A stretch of 64,000 nucleotides of DNA from Paramicrobacterium humi (GCF_900105715.1 NZ_FNRY01000001.1:1364001-1428000), one strand, 5' to 3'; positions 7,844 through 15,777 are shown, counted from the first letter of the stretch. A program made the numbers and translations. The notes: generated by a model not told the origin, from the letters alone.

Positions 7844-9393
7844 ACCCCGTTCTTGAAGGGCTCACCGCCCTGCTCGACCCCACCGTGCTGTTCGGAATGG
7901 CGGTCGGTATCGGTCTCGGCATGCTGGTCGGCGCGTTCCCCGGCATCACGGCCACCATGGCGGTCGCGCTTGCATCCGGCTTCACACTGACAATGTCTCC
8001 GGTGCAGGGACTCGCTGTCCTTCTCTCCATCTACACCGGCGCCAACTTCGGCGATCGCATACCGGCGATTCTCGTCAATACGCCTGGAACTCCGGCGGCG
8101 ATCTCGACGACCTTCGATGGGTATCCGCTGGCCAAGCAAGGCAAGGCCGGTCTCGCTCTCGTGATTTCCGGCTTCGCCGCTGCCATCGGGATTCTGCTGA
8201 GCATGGTGGTGTTCTCGGTGGCCGCGGTCCCAATCGCGTCCTTCGCCCTGAACTTCGGGCCATACGAATTCTTCGCGCTCGTGGTCCTCGGTCTCACGGT
8301 GATGATCTCGATCTCGTCGAAGTCGCTCGTCAAGGGCATCATCGCGGGCCTTTTCGGACTGTTCCTCGCGACGATTGGGCATGACCCGATTACGGCCGAC
8401 GCGCGATTCACCTTCGGCTTGGACGTGCTTGCCGACAAGCTCGACTTCATCGCTGTGGTCATCGGACTGTTCGGCATCGCCGAGGTCTTTGACCAGATGC
8501 TCAGCCACTCTAAGCTGCGACTCAAACCGGTCGCCTCCCTTGGCCGCTGGTGGCCGAACAAGCAGGAGTACAAGCAGATGGGGAAGCCGCTCGTGATCGG
8601 CTCGATCATCGGCACCATTGTCGGCATCGTTCCTGCTGCGGGCGGCGACATCGCTGGCCTGATCGGCTGGGACCGTGCGAAGGCTCTCTCGAAGAAGCCC
8701 GAGCAGTATGGCAATGGATCATACGAGGGACTCGTCGCCGCGGACTCGGCGTCGACTTCCACCCTCGGTGGCGCGCTCACCACGACGATGGCTCTCGGCA
8801 TCCCCGGCGACTCCGTCAACGCTGTCATGCTTGGGTCCATGCTGATCTGGGGCCTGCAGCCTGGCCCGCAGCTCTTCGCAAGCCAGCCTGCGCTCGTGGC
8901 GAGTATCGCGGGAATCATGGTCATCTCCACGATCGTCAGCCTCGGGCTGAACCTCTTCCGCATCCGCGGACTCGTGAAGATCCTCGACCTGCCTCGTAAT
9001 TACCTCTGGGCCTCGGTCCTCATCTTGTGTGTCATCGGCACGTACGCGACGACGAACGACATCAACACCGTGGTCGTGATGCTCTGCGCCGGGGCTGTCG
9101 GCGTTTTGATGAAGCGCACGGGATTCCCCGCCGGTCCCGTCGTCCTCGGTCTGCTGCTCGGCCCACTCGCCGAGTCGAACCTCCGGCGGGCTCTTGTCAT
9201 CGATGGACCCGCCGGATTCGTCACCAACCCGATCGCCCTCGTGCTTCTGGTGTTCGCAATCCTCGCGTTTGTCGGCACACTGTACAGCCGGATCCGCGGC
9301 CGCCAGAAGGAGCTCGCCGCGGCACGGACTGCGGTCGATTCTCCACTCGAGCACGAGACAACCAACAGCAACACCAAGACCGAAGGAAAGTAA
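7840..9393 (+). CDS. tctA: Tripartite tricarboxylate transporter large membrane subunit (TctA family)
   Basis: 517-residue integral membrane channel subunit with about 11-12 hydrophobic segments. Two family signatures are visible: GAFPGITATMAVALASG near residue 30, and the second loop, FGDRIPAILVNTPGTP followed by FDGYPLAKQGKAG, near residues 65-105. The inverted-repeat counterpart is in the second half (PAAGGDIAGLIGWDRAKALS and LTTTMALGIPGDSVNAVMLG). It should form the sodium- or proton-driven pathway with TctB and receive substrate from TctC. Start ATG 7840 overlaps the tctB stop. A hydrophilic tail of about 30 residues ends the protein. The DapA-like aldolase starts 5 bp later. Confidence 0.93.
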   Translation: MNPVLEGLTALLDPTVLFGMAVGIGLGMLVGAFPGITATMAVALASGFTLTMSPVQGLAVLLSIYTGANFGDRIPAILVNTPGTPAAISTTFDGYPLAKQGKAGLALVISGFAAAIGILLSMVVFSVAAVPIASFALNFGPYEFFALVVLGLTVMISISSKSLVKGIIAGLFGLFLATIGHDPITADARFTFGLDVLADKLDFIAVVIGLFGIAEVFDQMLSHSKLRLKPVASLGRWWPNKQEYKQMGKPLVIGSIIGTIVGIVPAAGGDIAGLIGWDRAKALSKKPEQYGNGSYEGLVAADSASTSTLGGALTTTMALGIPGDSVNAVMLGSMLIWGLQPGPQLFASQPALVASIAGIMVISTIVSLGLNLFRIRGLVKILDLPRNYLWASVLILCVIGTYATTNDINTVVVMLCAGAVGVLMKRTGFPAGPVVLGLLLGPLAESNLRRALVIDGPAGFVTNPIALVLLVFAILAFVGTLYSRIRGRQKELAAARTAVDSPLEHETTNSNTKTEGK

Positions 9394-9397
9394 GCCT

Positions 9398-10279
9398 GTG
9401 AGCCAGCCTGACATCATCACCGCACTGCCCATCGCATTCGATAAGGACGGCGCGCTCAACCTCGACGGTACGCGGGAGATCTTCCGCAAGACGGCCGGCA
9501 GCGGAGTACAGGGGGGCCTGGTGCTCGGAACCACCGGCGAGTTCGTCTCGCTCGGCTTCGAGGAGCGCGGGCGAATCGTGAAGGCGGCAGTTGAGGAACT
9601 CGCGGGGATGCGATGCATTATCCACGTGGGTGCCGCGAGCCTCTACGAGGTTCTTCAATTGATCGATCAGGCACGTGCGGCGGGTGTGACGGAGATCGCC
9701 GTGATCACGCCGTATTACCTTCCGGTGACGGATGCGGAGATGGTGCGGTTCTTCACGGCGGTCTCCGACGCCTCGGCCGGGCTCGACGTCTATATCTACG
9801 TGTTCCAGGCTCGAACTGGAAACACCGTAACTGCGGATGCGATGGCAACCATCTCACGATTGCCGAACATCGTCGGCGCCAAGGTGAGCGGTGAGCCGCT
9901 GTCACGGTTGGCTGAGTACCGCGCCGTGGTCCCCGACGAATTCATCATCTACACGGGCAGCGATCGCGATATAGCTCGCGTGGCCGAGTACGGCGCACAG
10001 GGCGTGATCTCGGGCATCGCCTCCACGCTCCCGGTGCCCTTCACGGACATCGCGGCGAAGATCGGCGCGGGGGAGACCGATCTCGCGGATGCGCAGGCGG
10101 CCGTCGATGACGCCGTCGACACCGTGCAGGGCGACATGGCGCGAATGAAGGCTGCCCTGCGAATGCAAGGTGTCCACGCCGGTTGGCCGCGCATGGCACT
10201 GCAGGAGCCGAACGAGCAGGAGCTTGCAGACCTCGAGCGCGCCGTGCGAGAGTACGACAGGTTCGCCCCGGCCGATTGA
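9398..10279 (+). CDS. Dihydrodipicolinate synthase family aldolase (DapA-like)
   Basis: 293-residue class I (Schiff-base) pyruvate aldolase. Visible DapA-fold features are LVLGTTGEF (the TTGE pyruvate-binding motif, residues about 45-48), TPYYLPV, VYIYVFQARTG (catalytic tyrosine near 134 and arginine near 139) and IVGAKVSG, with the Schiff-base lysine at about 162. The YNxPxR consensus is altered to YVFQAR, which argues against true lysine biosynthesis and for a catabolic 2-keto acid aldolase or dehydratase. Start GTG 9398 is preceded by AAGGAAAG. As the last gene of the TTT transporter operon, it probably processes the imported acid. It coexists with a class II aldolase of the HpcH/HpaI family in the divergent operon. 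Confidence 0.88.
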   Translation: MSQPDIITALPIAFDKDGALNLDGTREIFRKTAGSGVQGGLVLGTTGEFVSLGFEERGRIVKAAVEELAGMRCIIHVGAASLYEVLQLIDQARAAGVTEIAVITPYYLPVTDAEMVRFFTAVSDASAGLDVYIYVFQARTGNTVTADAMATISRLPNIVGAKVSGEPLSRLAEYRAVVPDEFIIYTGSDRDIARVAEYGAQGVISGIASTLPVPFTDIAAKIGAGETDLADAQAAVDDAVDTVQGDMARMKAALRMQGVHAGWPRMALQEPNEQELADLERAVREYDRFAPAD

Positions 10280-10326
10280 GAGCTCTGCTTGGTCGTCCGC
10301 GCCAGCCGACTCGGTAGGCTCGAAGC

Positions 10327-10644
10327 ATGTCGAATCCCGTTGTTGTCACCGCCGTCTTCTACCCGGCCCCCGGTCAATACGATGCCGTGTACGAGGCGCT
10401 CGTCCCTGCGATCGAGGCCGTTCACGAGGAGCCGGGCTGCGAGCTCTACGCGATCCACAAGCACCCGGACGGCACGATCGTCATGATCGAGAAGTGGGAG
10501 TCGGCGGAGCTGCTCGACACCCACGGCGAGGGCGAAGCAGTGGCGAAGCTCAACGCGTCGCTCGAGGGCAAGGTCACGCGGCCGACGGAGGTCACCCGCC
10601 TCGAGCCGCTGCCCGTCGGCGAGTCCGGAAAGGGCGCGCTGTAG
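10327..10644 (+). CDS. Antibiotic biosynthesis monooxygenase (ABM) domain protein
   Basis: 105-residue single-domain dimeric alpha+beta barrel (ferredoxin-like) protein of the YgiN/ABM type. Small cofactor-free monooxygenases that act on quinols belong to this family. The pattern is classical: VVVTAVFYPAPG, EPGCELYAIHKHPD, and IVMIEKWESAELLDTH with the conserved W and H. Start is ATG 10327. It stands 47 bp after the DapA-like gene and is probably a separate transcript. A long inverted repeat (10670-10742) follows. Substrate unknown. Confidence 0.85.
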   Translation: MSNPVVVTAVFYPAPGQYDAVYEALVPAIEAVHEEPGCELYAIHKHPDGTIVMIEKWESAELLDTHGEGEAVAKLNASLEGKVTRPTEVTRLEPLPVGESGKGAL

Positions 10645-10669
10645 GGCGTTCAGCTCTCCTCGGTGAGTA

Positions 10670-10742
10670 ATTTCTGCAATTCATCGCGACACGCCGGGTA
10701 GCGGCATCCGACACTCGGCGTGTCGCGTGAAAGTGCAGAAAT
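10670..10742. repeat. Long imperfect palindrome between convergent genes
   Basis: Two 26-base arms, 10670-10695 and 10717-10742, pair at 22 of 26 positions. The outer part is ATTTCTGCA and the inner part is CGCGACACGCC, with four mismatches grouped in the middle and a 21-base centre. It sits between the convergent ABM and MetE-like genes, so a bidirectional terminator is possible, but there is no U-run. Its size and AT-rich outer ends also fit a small intergenic repeat of the REP/MITE kind. Confidence 0.6.
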
Positions 10743-10765
10743 AATCGCGCTTCCGTGAGTCGGCG

Positions 10766-11992
10766 CTACCTCCAGAGCCGCTCGCTCGCGATGCGGGCGC
10801 CCTGCCCGAGCGCGTCGAGCTTCGCCACCGCGATCTGCGGGTGGATGCGGCCGCCGAGCCCGCAGTCGGTCGACGCGATGACGTTCTCGCGGCCGACGAC
10901 GCTCGCGAACCGCTCGATGCGCTCGGCGACGAGCTCGGGGTGCTCGACCACGTTCGTCGCGTGGCTCACGATGCCCGGGATGATGACCTTGCCCTCGGGC
11001 AGCGCCGTGTCCTCCCACACGCGCCACTCGTGCTCGTGCCGCGCGTTCGCGGCCTCGAACGAGTATCCGCCCGCGTTTATCGACAGCATCGTGTCGACGA
11101 GGTGCGTCATCTCGAGGTCCGTCGTGTGCGGCCCGTGCCAGCTGCCCCAACACAAGTGGAAGCGCACCTGCTCCTCCGGAATCCCGCGCAGCGCGTGGTT
11201 CAGCGCCTCCACGCGGATGCGCGTGAACGCGAGGTAGTCCTCCACGCTCGGCTCGGGGTTCACCTGGTCCCAGTTCTCGGCGATCGACGGGTCATCGATC
11301 TGCACGATCAGGCCGGCATCCGTGATCGCCAAGTACTCCTCGCGCAGCACGTCGGCCCACGCCCAGATGAACTCCTCCTCGGTGGCGTAGTACTCGTTGC
11401 CGATGCGGCTCGCCGAACCGGGCGAGAGCGCCGTGATGAACCCCTCCGACAGATCGGATGCCGCCAGCGCGGCCTTGAGGTTCGCGACGTCGCGCACGAT
11501 CGCGTCGTGCCCGGTGTAGCTGATCGGCCCCGTCGCGGTGGGGAACGCGGTCGCGTTCTTGCCGAGCGCGATGCCGCTCGTGGGGTCCTGGTACGCCTCG
11601 GCGAAGCGCGTCCAGTCGCGGCGGTCGGCGAAGCTCGTGAGCCGCACGTTCCCCGGCTCGCTGCGCACCGGACCCGCCGTGATCGGGTTGAACTCCGTCA
11701 GCTCGAGCCCGCCCGTGCGCTGGAACGAATACGTCCACCACGCGCCGTAGTCGACCGCGCTCGACATGGCCTTGCCGTACTCGCCGTCGTTCGGCACATC
11801 GATGCCGAGCGCCTTCTGCCGGGCGACGAGGTCGGTCACGGCATCCTGCAGCAGGCCCTCGAACGCGGGCGTCGACTCGAGCGTGAAGCCGTCGTCGGCG
11901 AAGCTGCGCGCCTCGTTCGCGGCGATGAGCTCGGGCGTGCGCGGCAGGCTGCCGGCGTGGCTGGTCAGGATGTGGTCGGTGCTGCGTCGCAT
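10766..11992 (-). CDS. MetE-like cobalamin-independent methyltransferase family protein
   Basis: 408-residue protein related to the C-terminal catalytic domain of cobalamin-independent methionine synthase and to zinc alkyltransferases such as epoxyalkane:coenzyme M transferase. The zinc ligands expected for the family are present: His and Cys in VRFHLCWGSWHG (about residues 272-274), and the distal Cys in VIASTDCGLGG (about residue 380). The MetE N-terminal half is absent, so it is not a stand-alone canonical MetE. It probably activates a thiol(ate) substrate on zinc for alkyl transfer. ATG 11992 is preceded by GCGAGGAACC. A perfect hairpin (12007-12024) stands directly before that ribosome-binding site, in a leader of up to about 190 nt. 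The specific substrate is unknown. Confidence 0.85.
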   Translation of the reverse strand: MRRSTDHILTSHAGSLPRTPELIAANEARSFADDGFTLESTPAFEGLLQDAVTDLVARQKALGIDVPNDGEYGKAMSSAVDYGAWWTYSFQRTGGLELTEFNPITAGPVRSEPGNVRLTSFADRRDWTRFAEAYQDPTSGIALGKNATAFPTATGPISYTGHDAIVRDVANLKAALAASDLSEGFITALSPGSASRIGNEYYATEEEFIWAWADVLREEYLAITDAGLIVQIDDPSIAENWDQVNPEPSVEDYLAFTRIRVEALNHALRGIPEEQVRFHLCWGSWHGPHTTDLEMTHLVDTMLSINAGGYSFEAANARHEHEWRVWEDTALPEGKVIIPGIVSHATNVVEHPELVAERIERFASVVGRENVIASTDCGLGGRIHPQIAVAKLDALGQGARIASERLWR

Positions 11993-12006
11993 GGTTCCTC
12001 GCTTCC

Positions 12007-12024
12007 GGAGTCCGTGCGGACTCC
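12007..12024 (-). promoter_or_regulatory. Hairpin in the leader of the MetE-like gene
   Basis: GGAGTCCG-TG-CGGACTCC (plus-strand reading), eight perfect pairs, immediately upstream of the GAGGAACC ribosome-binding site of the minus-strand gene. It could control access to that site. The rest of the leader (to about 12178) folds locally (GCCGC/GCGGC and AATCA/TGATT pairs), but I could not match it to a known riboswitch. Confidence 0.4.
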
Positions 12025-12165
12025 TCCTCTATGGGATGTCCGCAGGCAATGCCCCAGAGGGGCGCGAGGCTTCGCATGGTGCGCTGCGTTGTGTCTCCAC
12101 GGTAATCAGCAGAGCGGATGCCGCCAAGCGCGGCGTCATGATTCGCAATGGGAGCCGCCGGATAA

Positions 12166-12207
12166 GTACGTTGTGTCCTTGACGTACATGCCTGGTCGGC
12201 TGACAAT
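12166..12207 (+). promoter_or_regulatory. Promoter and operator of the toxin-antitoxin pair
   Basis: TTGACG (12179-12184), 17-bp spacer, GACAAT (12202-12207). The predicted transcription start, about seven bases on, falls on the GTG start codon at 12214, so the antitoxin mRNA may be leaderless. An inverted repeat GTACGT (12166-12171) / ACGTAC (12182-12187) overlaps the -35 box and is a candidate autoregulatory operator. Confidence 0.55.
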
Positions 12208-12213
12208 GGAGGC

Positions 12214-12627
12214 GTGCACGCACTCGACTACCCCAGCTTCACCTCGGCACGCGAGCACCTCAAGACGGTGTTCGACGCTGCCGAACGCGGACACATCGTC
12301 ACGGTCGCTCGCAGCCGGGAACGATTCGCCATCACGAGTGTCGAGCGTCTTCGCGACTACCTCGCGAAGACCGTCGAGCCGAGGCTCCGAGTCGGAAAGG
12401 CGGAGGACACGGGTACGTGGGTGGCCTCGATGGACTCACGTCCGTTCATTGCGGAAGGCGCCGATGCCGAAGACGCGATCGACGGGCTCGTGGAAGAGCT
12501 CCGCGAGTATGCCGAGGACTTCGACGAGCACTTCTCCGGAGCCGCCAACCACAAGGAGAACTGGGGCCTCGTTCAGCTCGTGCGATTCAGCAGCGATGAG
12601 CAGTTGAAGGCGTGGTTGCGCAGCTGA
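12214..12627 (+). CDS. Putative antitoxin: Phd/YefM-like N-terminus with HicB-like C-terminus
   Basis: 137-residue protein. Residues 7-48 (FTSAREHLKTVFDAAERGHI then VTVARSRERFAITSVERL) follow the Phd/YefM antitoxin pattern, in which the fold both dimerises and binds DNA. Residues about 68-105 (WVASMDSRPFIAEGADAEDA followed by a long acidic helix) resemble the HicB partial RNase-H fold that neutralises HicA. That combination is my reading, not a confirmed family. Start GTG 12214 coincides with the predicted transcription start. The stop and the next gene's ATG overlap as TGATG, the tight coupling expected for antitoxin-toxin pairs. It should bind the inverted repeat upstream and repress its own operon. 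Confidence 0.6.
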   Translation: MHALDYPSFTSAREHLKTVFDAAERGHIVTVARSRERFAITSVERLRDYLAKTVEPRLRVGKAEDTGTWVASMDSRPFIAEGADAEDAIDGLVEELREYAEDFDEHFSGAANHKENWGLVQLVRFSSDEQLKAWLRS

Positions 12628-13064
12628 TGGCGAAGTTTCCCACCGCGACGCGTGAAGATCACGACACATTCTGCACCACCGAAGGCTGGGAGCTCGTTCG
12701 CGGTGCTGCCGGCAAGCCGGTGCGGCACCACCGAACGTACAAGTTGCCGCTCGGTGACGGTCGGATCCTCCGAACGAGAATTTCGAAGCCAGTGGATCGC
12801 ACCGATTACCCGGCGTTCACGTGGGTGACGATTCTGCGCGAGCAGCTGGAAGTGACGAACAGCGAGTTCTGGGCATGCGTGCGAGACTCGGTGCTCCCTC
12901 AGCGCGCCACGAGGATGCCTGATCGCCCCGGAATTCCCTATTACCTGTATCAGGTGCTCACGGATCACGTCGGAATGCCGCCGGATGAGGTGGCACGTTT
13001 GACCGTGGACGAAGCGCAGGAGCGCGTCGCAGCCTTCTGGAGTCGGTCGCGCGATCCGGAGTGA
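12627..13064 (+). CDS. Putative toxin, extended HicA-like mRNA-interferase fold
   Basis: 145-residue basic protein directly coupled to the antitoxin (TGATG). The central part (EGWELVRGAAGKPVRHHRTY then LPLGDGRILRTRIS) has the layout of HicA: helix, short strand, a conserved histidine pair, then strands ending in a basic segment. It is about twice the length of canonical HicA (about 60 residues). Homologues I recall are annotated only as cytotoxic translational repressor of a toxin-antitoxin system. The predicted role is ribosome-independent mRNA cleavage, with His in VRHHRTY as catalytic candidate. Start ATG 12627 is fixed by the overlap. The function is inferred from arrangement and weak fold similarity. 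Confidence 0.55.
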   Translation: MAKFPTATREDHDTFCTTEGWELVRGAAGKPVRHHRTYKLPLGDGRILRTRISKPVDRTDYPAFTWVTILREQLEVTNSEFWACVRDSVLPQRATRMPDRPGIPYYLYQVLTDHVGMPPDEVARLTVDEAQERVAAFWSRSRDPE

Positions 13065-13226
13065 CGGAGCAGTGGCGCAGGATGCGTCCGAAGCCCATGA
13101 CTCGACAGGCGTTCTAGTCTTGAGCCATGCCATTGAAACCGATTCAGCGAGGTTGTCAAGCGGCGTCATAACCGGAGTACGGGACGCGCTCAATGAGGCC
13201 CAGCGAGAATTGCGCGATACGTCCAA

Positions 13227-14480
13227 TCAGGCGTTTCGCGTGCCGCGGCGGACGGTCTCGGCGTACTCATCGAGTGCAGCGAGAATGCCCGTGTGTTCCC
13301 ACACTCGGTTTCGCCGACGCGCCGTCCTTTCGTGAAGTACGCCGCGGTCGCTCAGCAATGCGAGGGTTCGCTGGACGGTAGCGTCGTTGAGGCCGAGCTT
13401 GGACTTGAGAAATGAGGAGGTGACCACGGGCTGGCCAACGAGCAGCGGGAGTACTGACCAGGCCGCTGCATGGGCTCTTACGCCGGCCAAGGCCCCCCGG
13501 GATGCATCAATCTCCGCAGTTAGGCGATCGATGAGGTGTCGTCCCGAAACCGCGGCAAAGCGCGCAGCTTCCGCGAATCGCTCGATGATCGGGCCCGCGT
13601 TCCCGGATCTGAACGCTCCGAGAGCGGAGAAGTAACTTTCCGTGTCGGCGAGCAGGCCGGCCGAGAGCGGAACTGTCGTATGCGAGACGAGCCCCTTGTT
13701 CTTCAGCATGGCGTGAGCGAGGGCCCGCCCCGTACGCCCGTTGCCGTCCACAAACGGGTGAATCGTCTCGAACTGAGCATGTGCAGTGGCCACTTGCACG
13801 AGCACGGGAATGTCGTCGCGGTTGACGAAAGTGACGAGATCGCTGAGGGCTGCCGGAATGTGCTCATGTTGGGGCGCGACGAAGTCGGCGCCGAGGGGAC
13901 CTGCGTTTCCCCGTCCGATCCAGACCAGTTCGTTGCGGAAGCTGCCGGCGTGCATGCGCATCGTGAAGTCGTGCTCCATGAGCGCTTTGTGCATTGCCAG
14001 AATCGAGTTGAGGCTGACACCGCCAGCCAAAGCCATCGCGGCTTCCATAGCATGCACATTTCCGACGACAGACCTCGCATTCGTCGCGTCGGTCTCATTG
14101 ATTTCGGCGAGTGCCAGCTGCCGCGCGCTCGCGGTGACATTCTCGATTTGTGAACTCGAAGCACTCTCGGTTCGCAGGAGGATTGCCGACATGGGGGCAA
14201 GGGCGGCATCGCTTGAGCTGAGTATTCGGAGCGCGTACAGGTCAAAGTCGAGGAGCGCGCGGGTGGCATCTTCGACATCTGCGCTGAGCGAGGGCGACAG
14301 TACAGGTTGCCAGTCGACCAAGGGGGCGGGAACGGTGGAGTGATATTCGCCGCTCTGTTGGCGCATTTCACTGCGTGAGTAATAGCCGGTCATTCTTGGC
14401 GCCCAGAGGTGACGCTCCGACCCGACTGCGGCAATCGGCACGGATGGTTCTTCCTCGGCGGGCACAAGATCCGTGTGCAT
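13227..14480 (-). CDS. Fic family protein with N-terminal inhibitory motif and C-terminal winged helix
   Basis: 417-residue Fic protein, predicted to transfer AMP from ATP to a protein hydroxyl. The core motif HPFVDGNGRTGR is complete (residues 241-252; catalytic His241, Asp245, Arg252). SSSQIEN at 108-114 fits the inhibitory (S/T)xxxE(G/N) helix placed N-terminal to the core (class II), so activity should be autoinhibited by Glu113. Residues about 350-400 form a winged-helix domain (SSFLKSKLGLNDATVQRTLA), common in Fic proteins that bind their own promoter. ATG 14480 lies 7 bp from an 11-bp inverted repeat (14488-14523). It is unlinked to a separate antitoxin gene and self-contained. Confidence 0.92.
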   Translation of the reverse strand: MHTDLVPAEEEPSVPIAAVGSERHLWAPRMTGYYSRSEMRQQSGEYHSTVPAPLVDWQPVLSPSLSADVEDATRALLDFDLYALRILSSSDAALAPMSAILLRTESASSSQIENVTASARQLALAEINETDATNARSVVGNVHAMEAAMALAGGVSLNSILAMHKALMEHDFTMRMHAGSFRNELVWIGRGNAGPLGADFVAPQHEHIPAALSDLVTFVNRDDIPVLVQVATAHAQFETIHPFVDGNGRTGRALAHAMLKNKGLVSHTTVPLSAGLLADTESYFSALGAFRSGNAGPIIERFAEAARFAAVSGRHLIDRLTAEIDASRGALAGVRAHAAAWSVLPLLVGQPVVTSSFLKSKLGLNDATVQRTLALLSDRGVLHERTARRRNRVWEHTGILAALDEYAETVRRGTRNA

Positions 14481-14487
14481 AGAACCA

Positions 14488-14523
14488 GCTTACTAACACT
14501 TTCTCTACAAAATGTTAGTAAGC
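14488..14523. promoter_or_regulatory. Candidate Fic autoregulatory operator
   Basis: Perfect inverted repeat GCTTACTAACA (14488-14498) / TGTTAGTAAGC (14513-14523) around a 14-bp A/T-rich centre, directly upstream of the fic start and 24 bp from the RimK-like stop. Its AT-richness is exceptional for this genome. The Fic protein carries its own winged-helix domain, so autoregulation is the simplest reading. Confidence 0.55.
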
Positions 14524-14547
14524 GGCACTCTTATTTGCCTTGCGCAC

Positions 14548-15753
14548 TCAGGCCTGTTGCTGCTCCAACTCGCCGAGCGCATCGGCCGGCAGTTTGCGGA
14601 GCTTCTGCCGCCGGCGCCGGCGAGCGGGGATCATCGAGCGCATCTCCTCGAGCTTGCCGAAGCACAGCAGCCGGTCGCCCGCTTCGAGCTCGAGGCCGCC
14701 GCGCGGGTTCGGAATGACTGACGTGCCGCGGTGCAGCGTCAGCACCGAGATGTCGCGGTCGCCGAGCCCTGAGTCGCGCATCTTCTTGCCGACGAGCTCG
14801 GAGCCCGCGCCCACGAGCAGTTCCGCGACGCCGTAGCCCGTCGAGACGCTCAGGCGCTGACGCACGTCGATCTCGGGGAACGCGACCTGGTTGTTGATGT
14901 AGTCGATGATGGCGCCGGCCACGTCGAGCCCCGTCGCTGTCTCGATGCCCTCGAGCCCGGGGGAGGAGTTGACCTCCATCACAAGCGGTCCTTCATTGCC
15001 TTCGAGCATGTCGACGCCGGCGACGCGCAGGCCCATGATCTGCGCCGACTTCACCGCGGCCTGCTCGAATTCGGGGCTGAGCTGCACGGGCTCGACGGTT
15101 CCGCCGCGGTGCACGTTCGAGCGGAACTCATCGCCCTTCGCGACCCGGCGCATCGCCGCGACGACGCGGTCGCCGACGACGAGCGCGCGGATGTCTCGTC
15201 CGCGGCTCTCCGAGATGAAGCTCTGGATCAATACGTTCTGCTTCGTCGAGTGCAGCGTCTCGATGATCGCCTGGGCGACCTTCTCCTCGGGGGCGAGGAT
15301 CACGCCGATGCCCTGCGTGCCCTCGAGCAGCTTGATCACGACGGGCGCTCCGCCCACCTGCTCGATCGCCATCTTCACGTCGGCGCGGCTGTGCACGAAC
15401 GTCGTCGGCGGCATGTCGATATTGTGCCGCGAGAGGATCTGGTTGGCCCGCAGCTTGTCGCGCGCGTTCGAGATGCCATTCGCCGTGTTCGGGGTGTACA
15501 CGTCCATCTGCTCGAACTGCCGCACGACGGCCGTGCCGTAGTACGTGATCGAGCTGCCGATGCGGGGCAGGATCGCGTCGTAGTCGCTCAGCAGTCGGCC
15601 GCGATACTGCAGATCCGGTTCCTCGCCCGAGAGGTCGATCGCGAAGCGCAGCGTGTTGAGGACCTTCACGGTGTGCCCTCGATCGAGAGCGGCGGCACGC
15701 AGCCGCCGGGTGGAGTAAGCGTGTGGAGCACGCGAGAGAATAGCGAGTTTCAC
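14548..15753 (-). CDS. rimK: RimK-type ATP-grasp ligase with C-terminal TrkA-C (RCK_C) domain
   Basis: 401-residue fusion. Residues about 1-290 are a RimK-type glutamate ligase: an N-terminal lobe (ILSRAPHAYSTRRL), then the ATP-grasp region with GAPVVIKLLEGTQGIGVIL and the metal-binding LVMEVNSSPGLEGIE. Residues about 310-385 match a TrkA-C/RCK_C ligand-binding domain (VGKKMRDSGLGDRDISVLTL and LEAGDRLLCFGKLEE), followed by a basic tail. RimK adds glutamates to the C-terminus of ribosomal protein S6 in proteobacteria and can make poly-glutamate. The RCK_C domain suggests regulation by a nucleotide. Start GTG 15753 has AGGGA upstream; ATG 15795 would run into the divergent gene. It is divergent, 24 bp apart, from the RimB-like protease. 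Confidence 0.85.
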   Translation of the reverse strand: MKLAILSRAPHAYSTRRLRAAALDRGHTVKVLNTLRFAIDLSGEEPDLQYRGRLLSDYDAILPRIGSSITYYGTAVVRQFEQMDVYTPNTANGISNARDKLRANQILSRHNIDMPPTTFVHSRADVKMAIEQVGGAPVVIKLLEGTQGIGVILAPEEKVAQAIIETLHSTKQNVLIQSFISESRGRDIRALVVGDRVVAAMRRVAKGDEFRSNVHRGGTVEPVQLSPEFEQAAVKSAQIMGLRVAGVDMLEGNEGPLVMEVNSSPGLEGIETATGLDVAGAIIDYINNQVAFPEIDVRQRLSVSTGYGVAELLVGAGSELVGKKMRDSGLGDRDISVLTLHRGTSVIPNPRGGLELEAGDRLLCFGKLEEMRSMIPARRRRRQKLRKLPADALGELEQQQA

Positions 15754-15777
15754 CGACGTCCCTGCGAAGATGGAGAA

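Noticed and set aside
9398-10279. Annotation of the DapA-like gene as lysine-pathway dapA
   Set aside because: The YNxPxR consensus is changed, the position is inside a carboxylate transporter operon, and the gene has its own catabolic-type context.
10841-12607. 588-codon plus-strand open frame antisense to the MetE-like gene
   Set aside because: It follows the reverse complement of a strongly conserved protein, is Arg/Ala/His-rich as GC-rich shadows are, and runs into the antitoxin in another frame.
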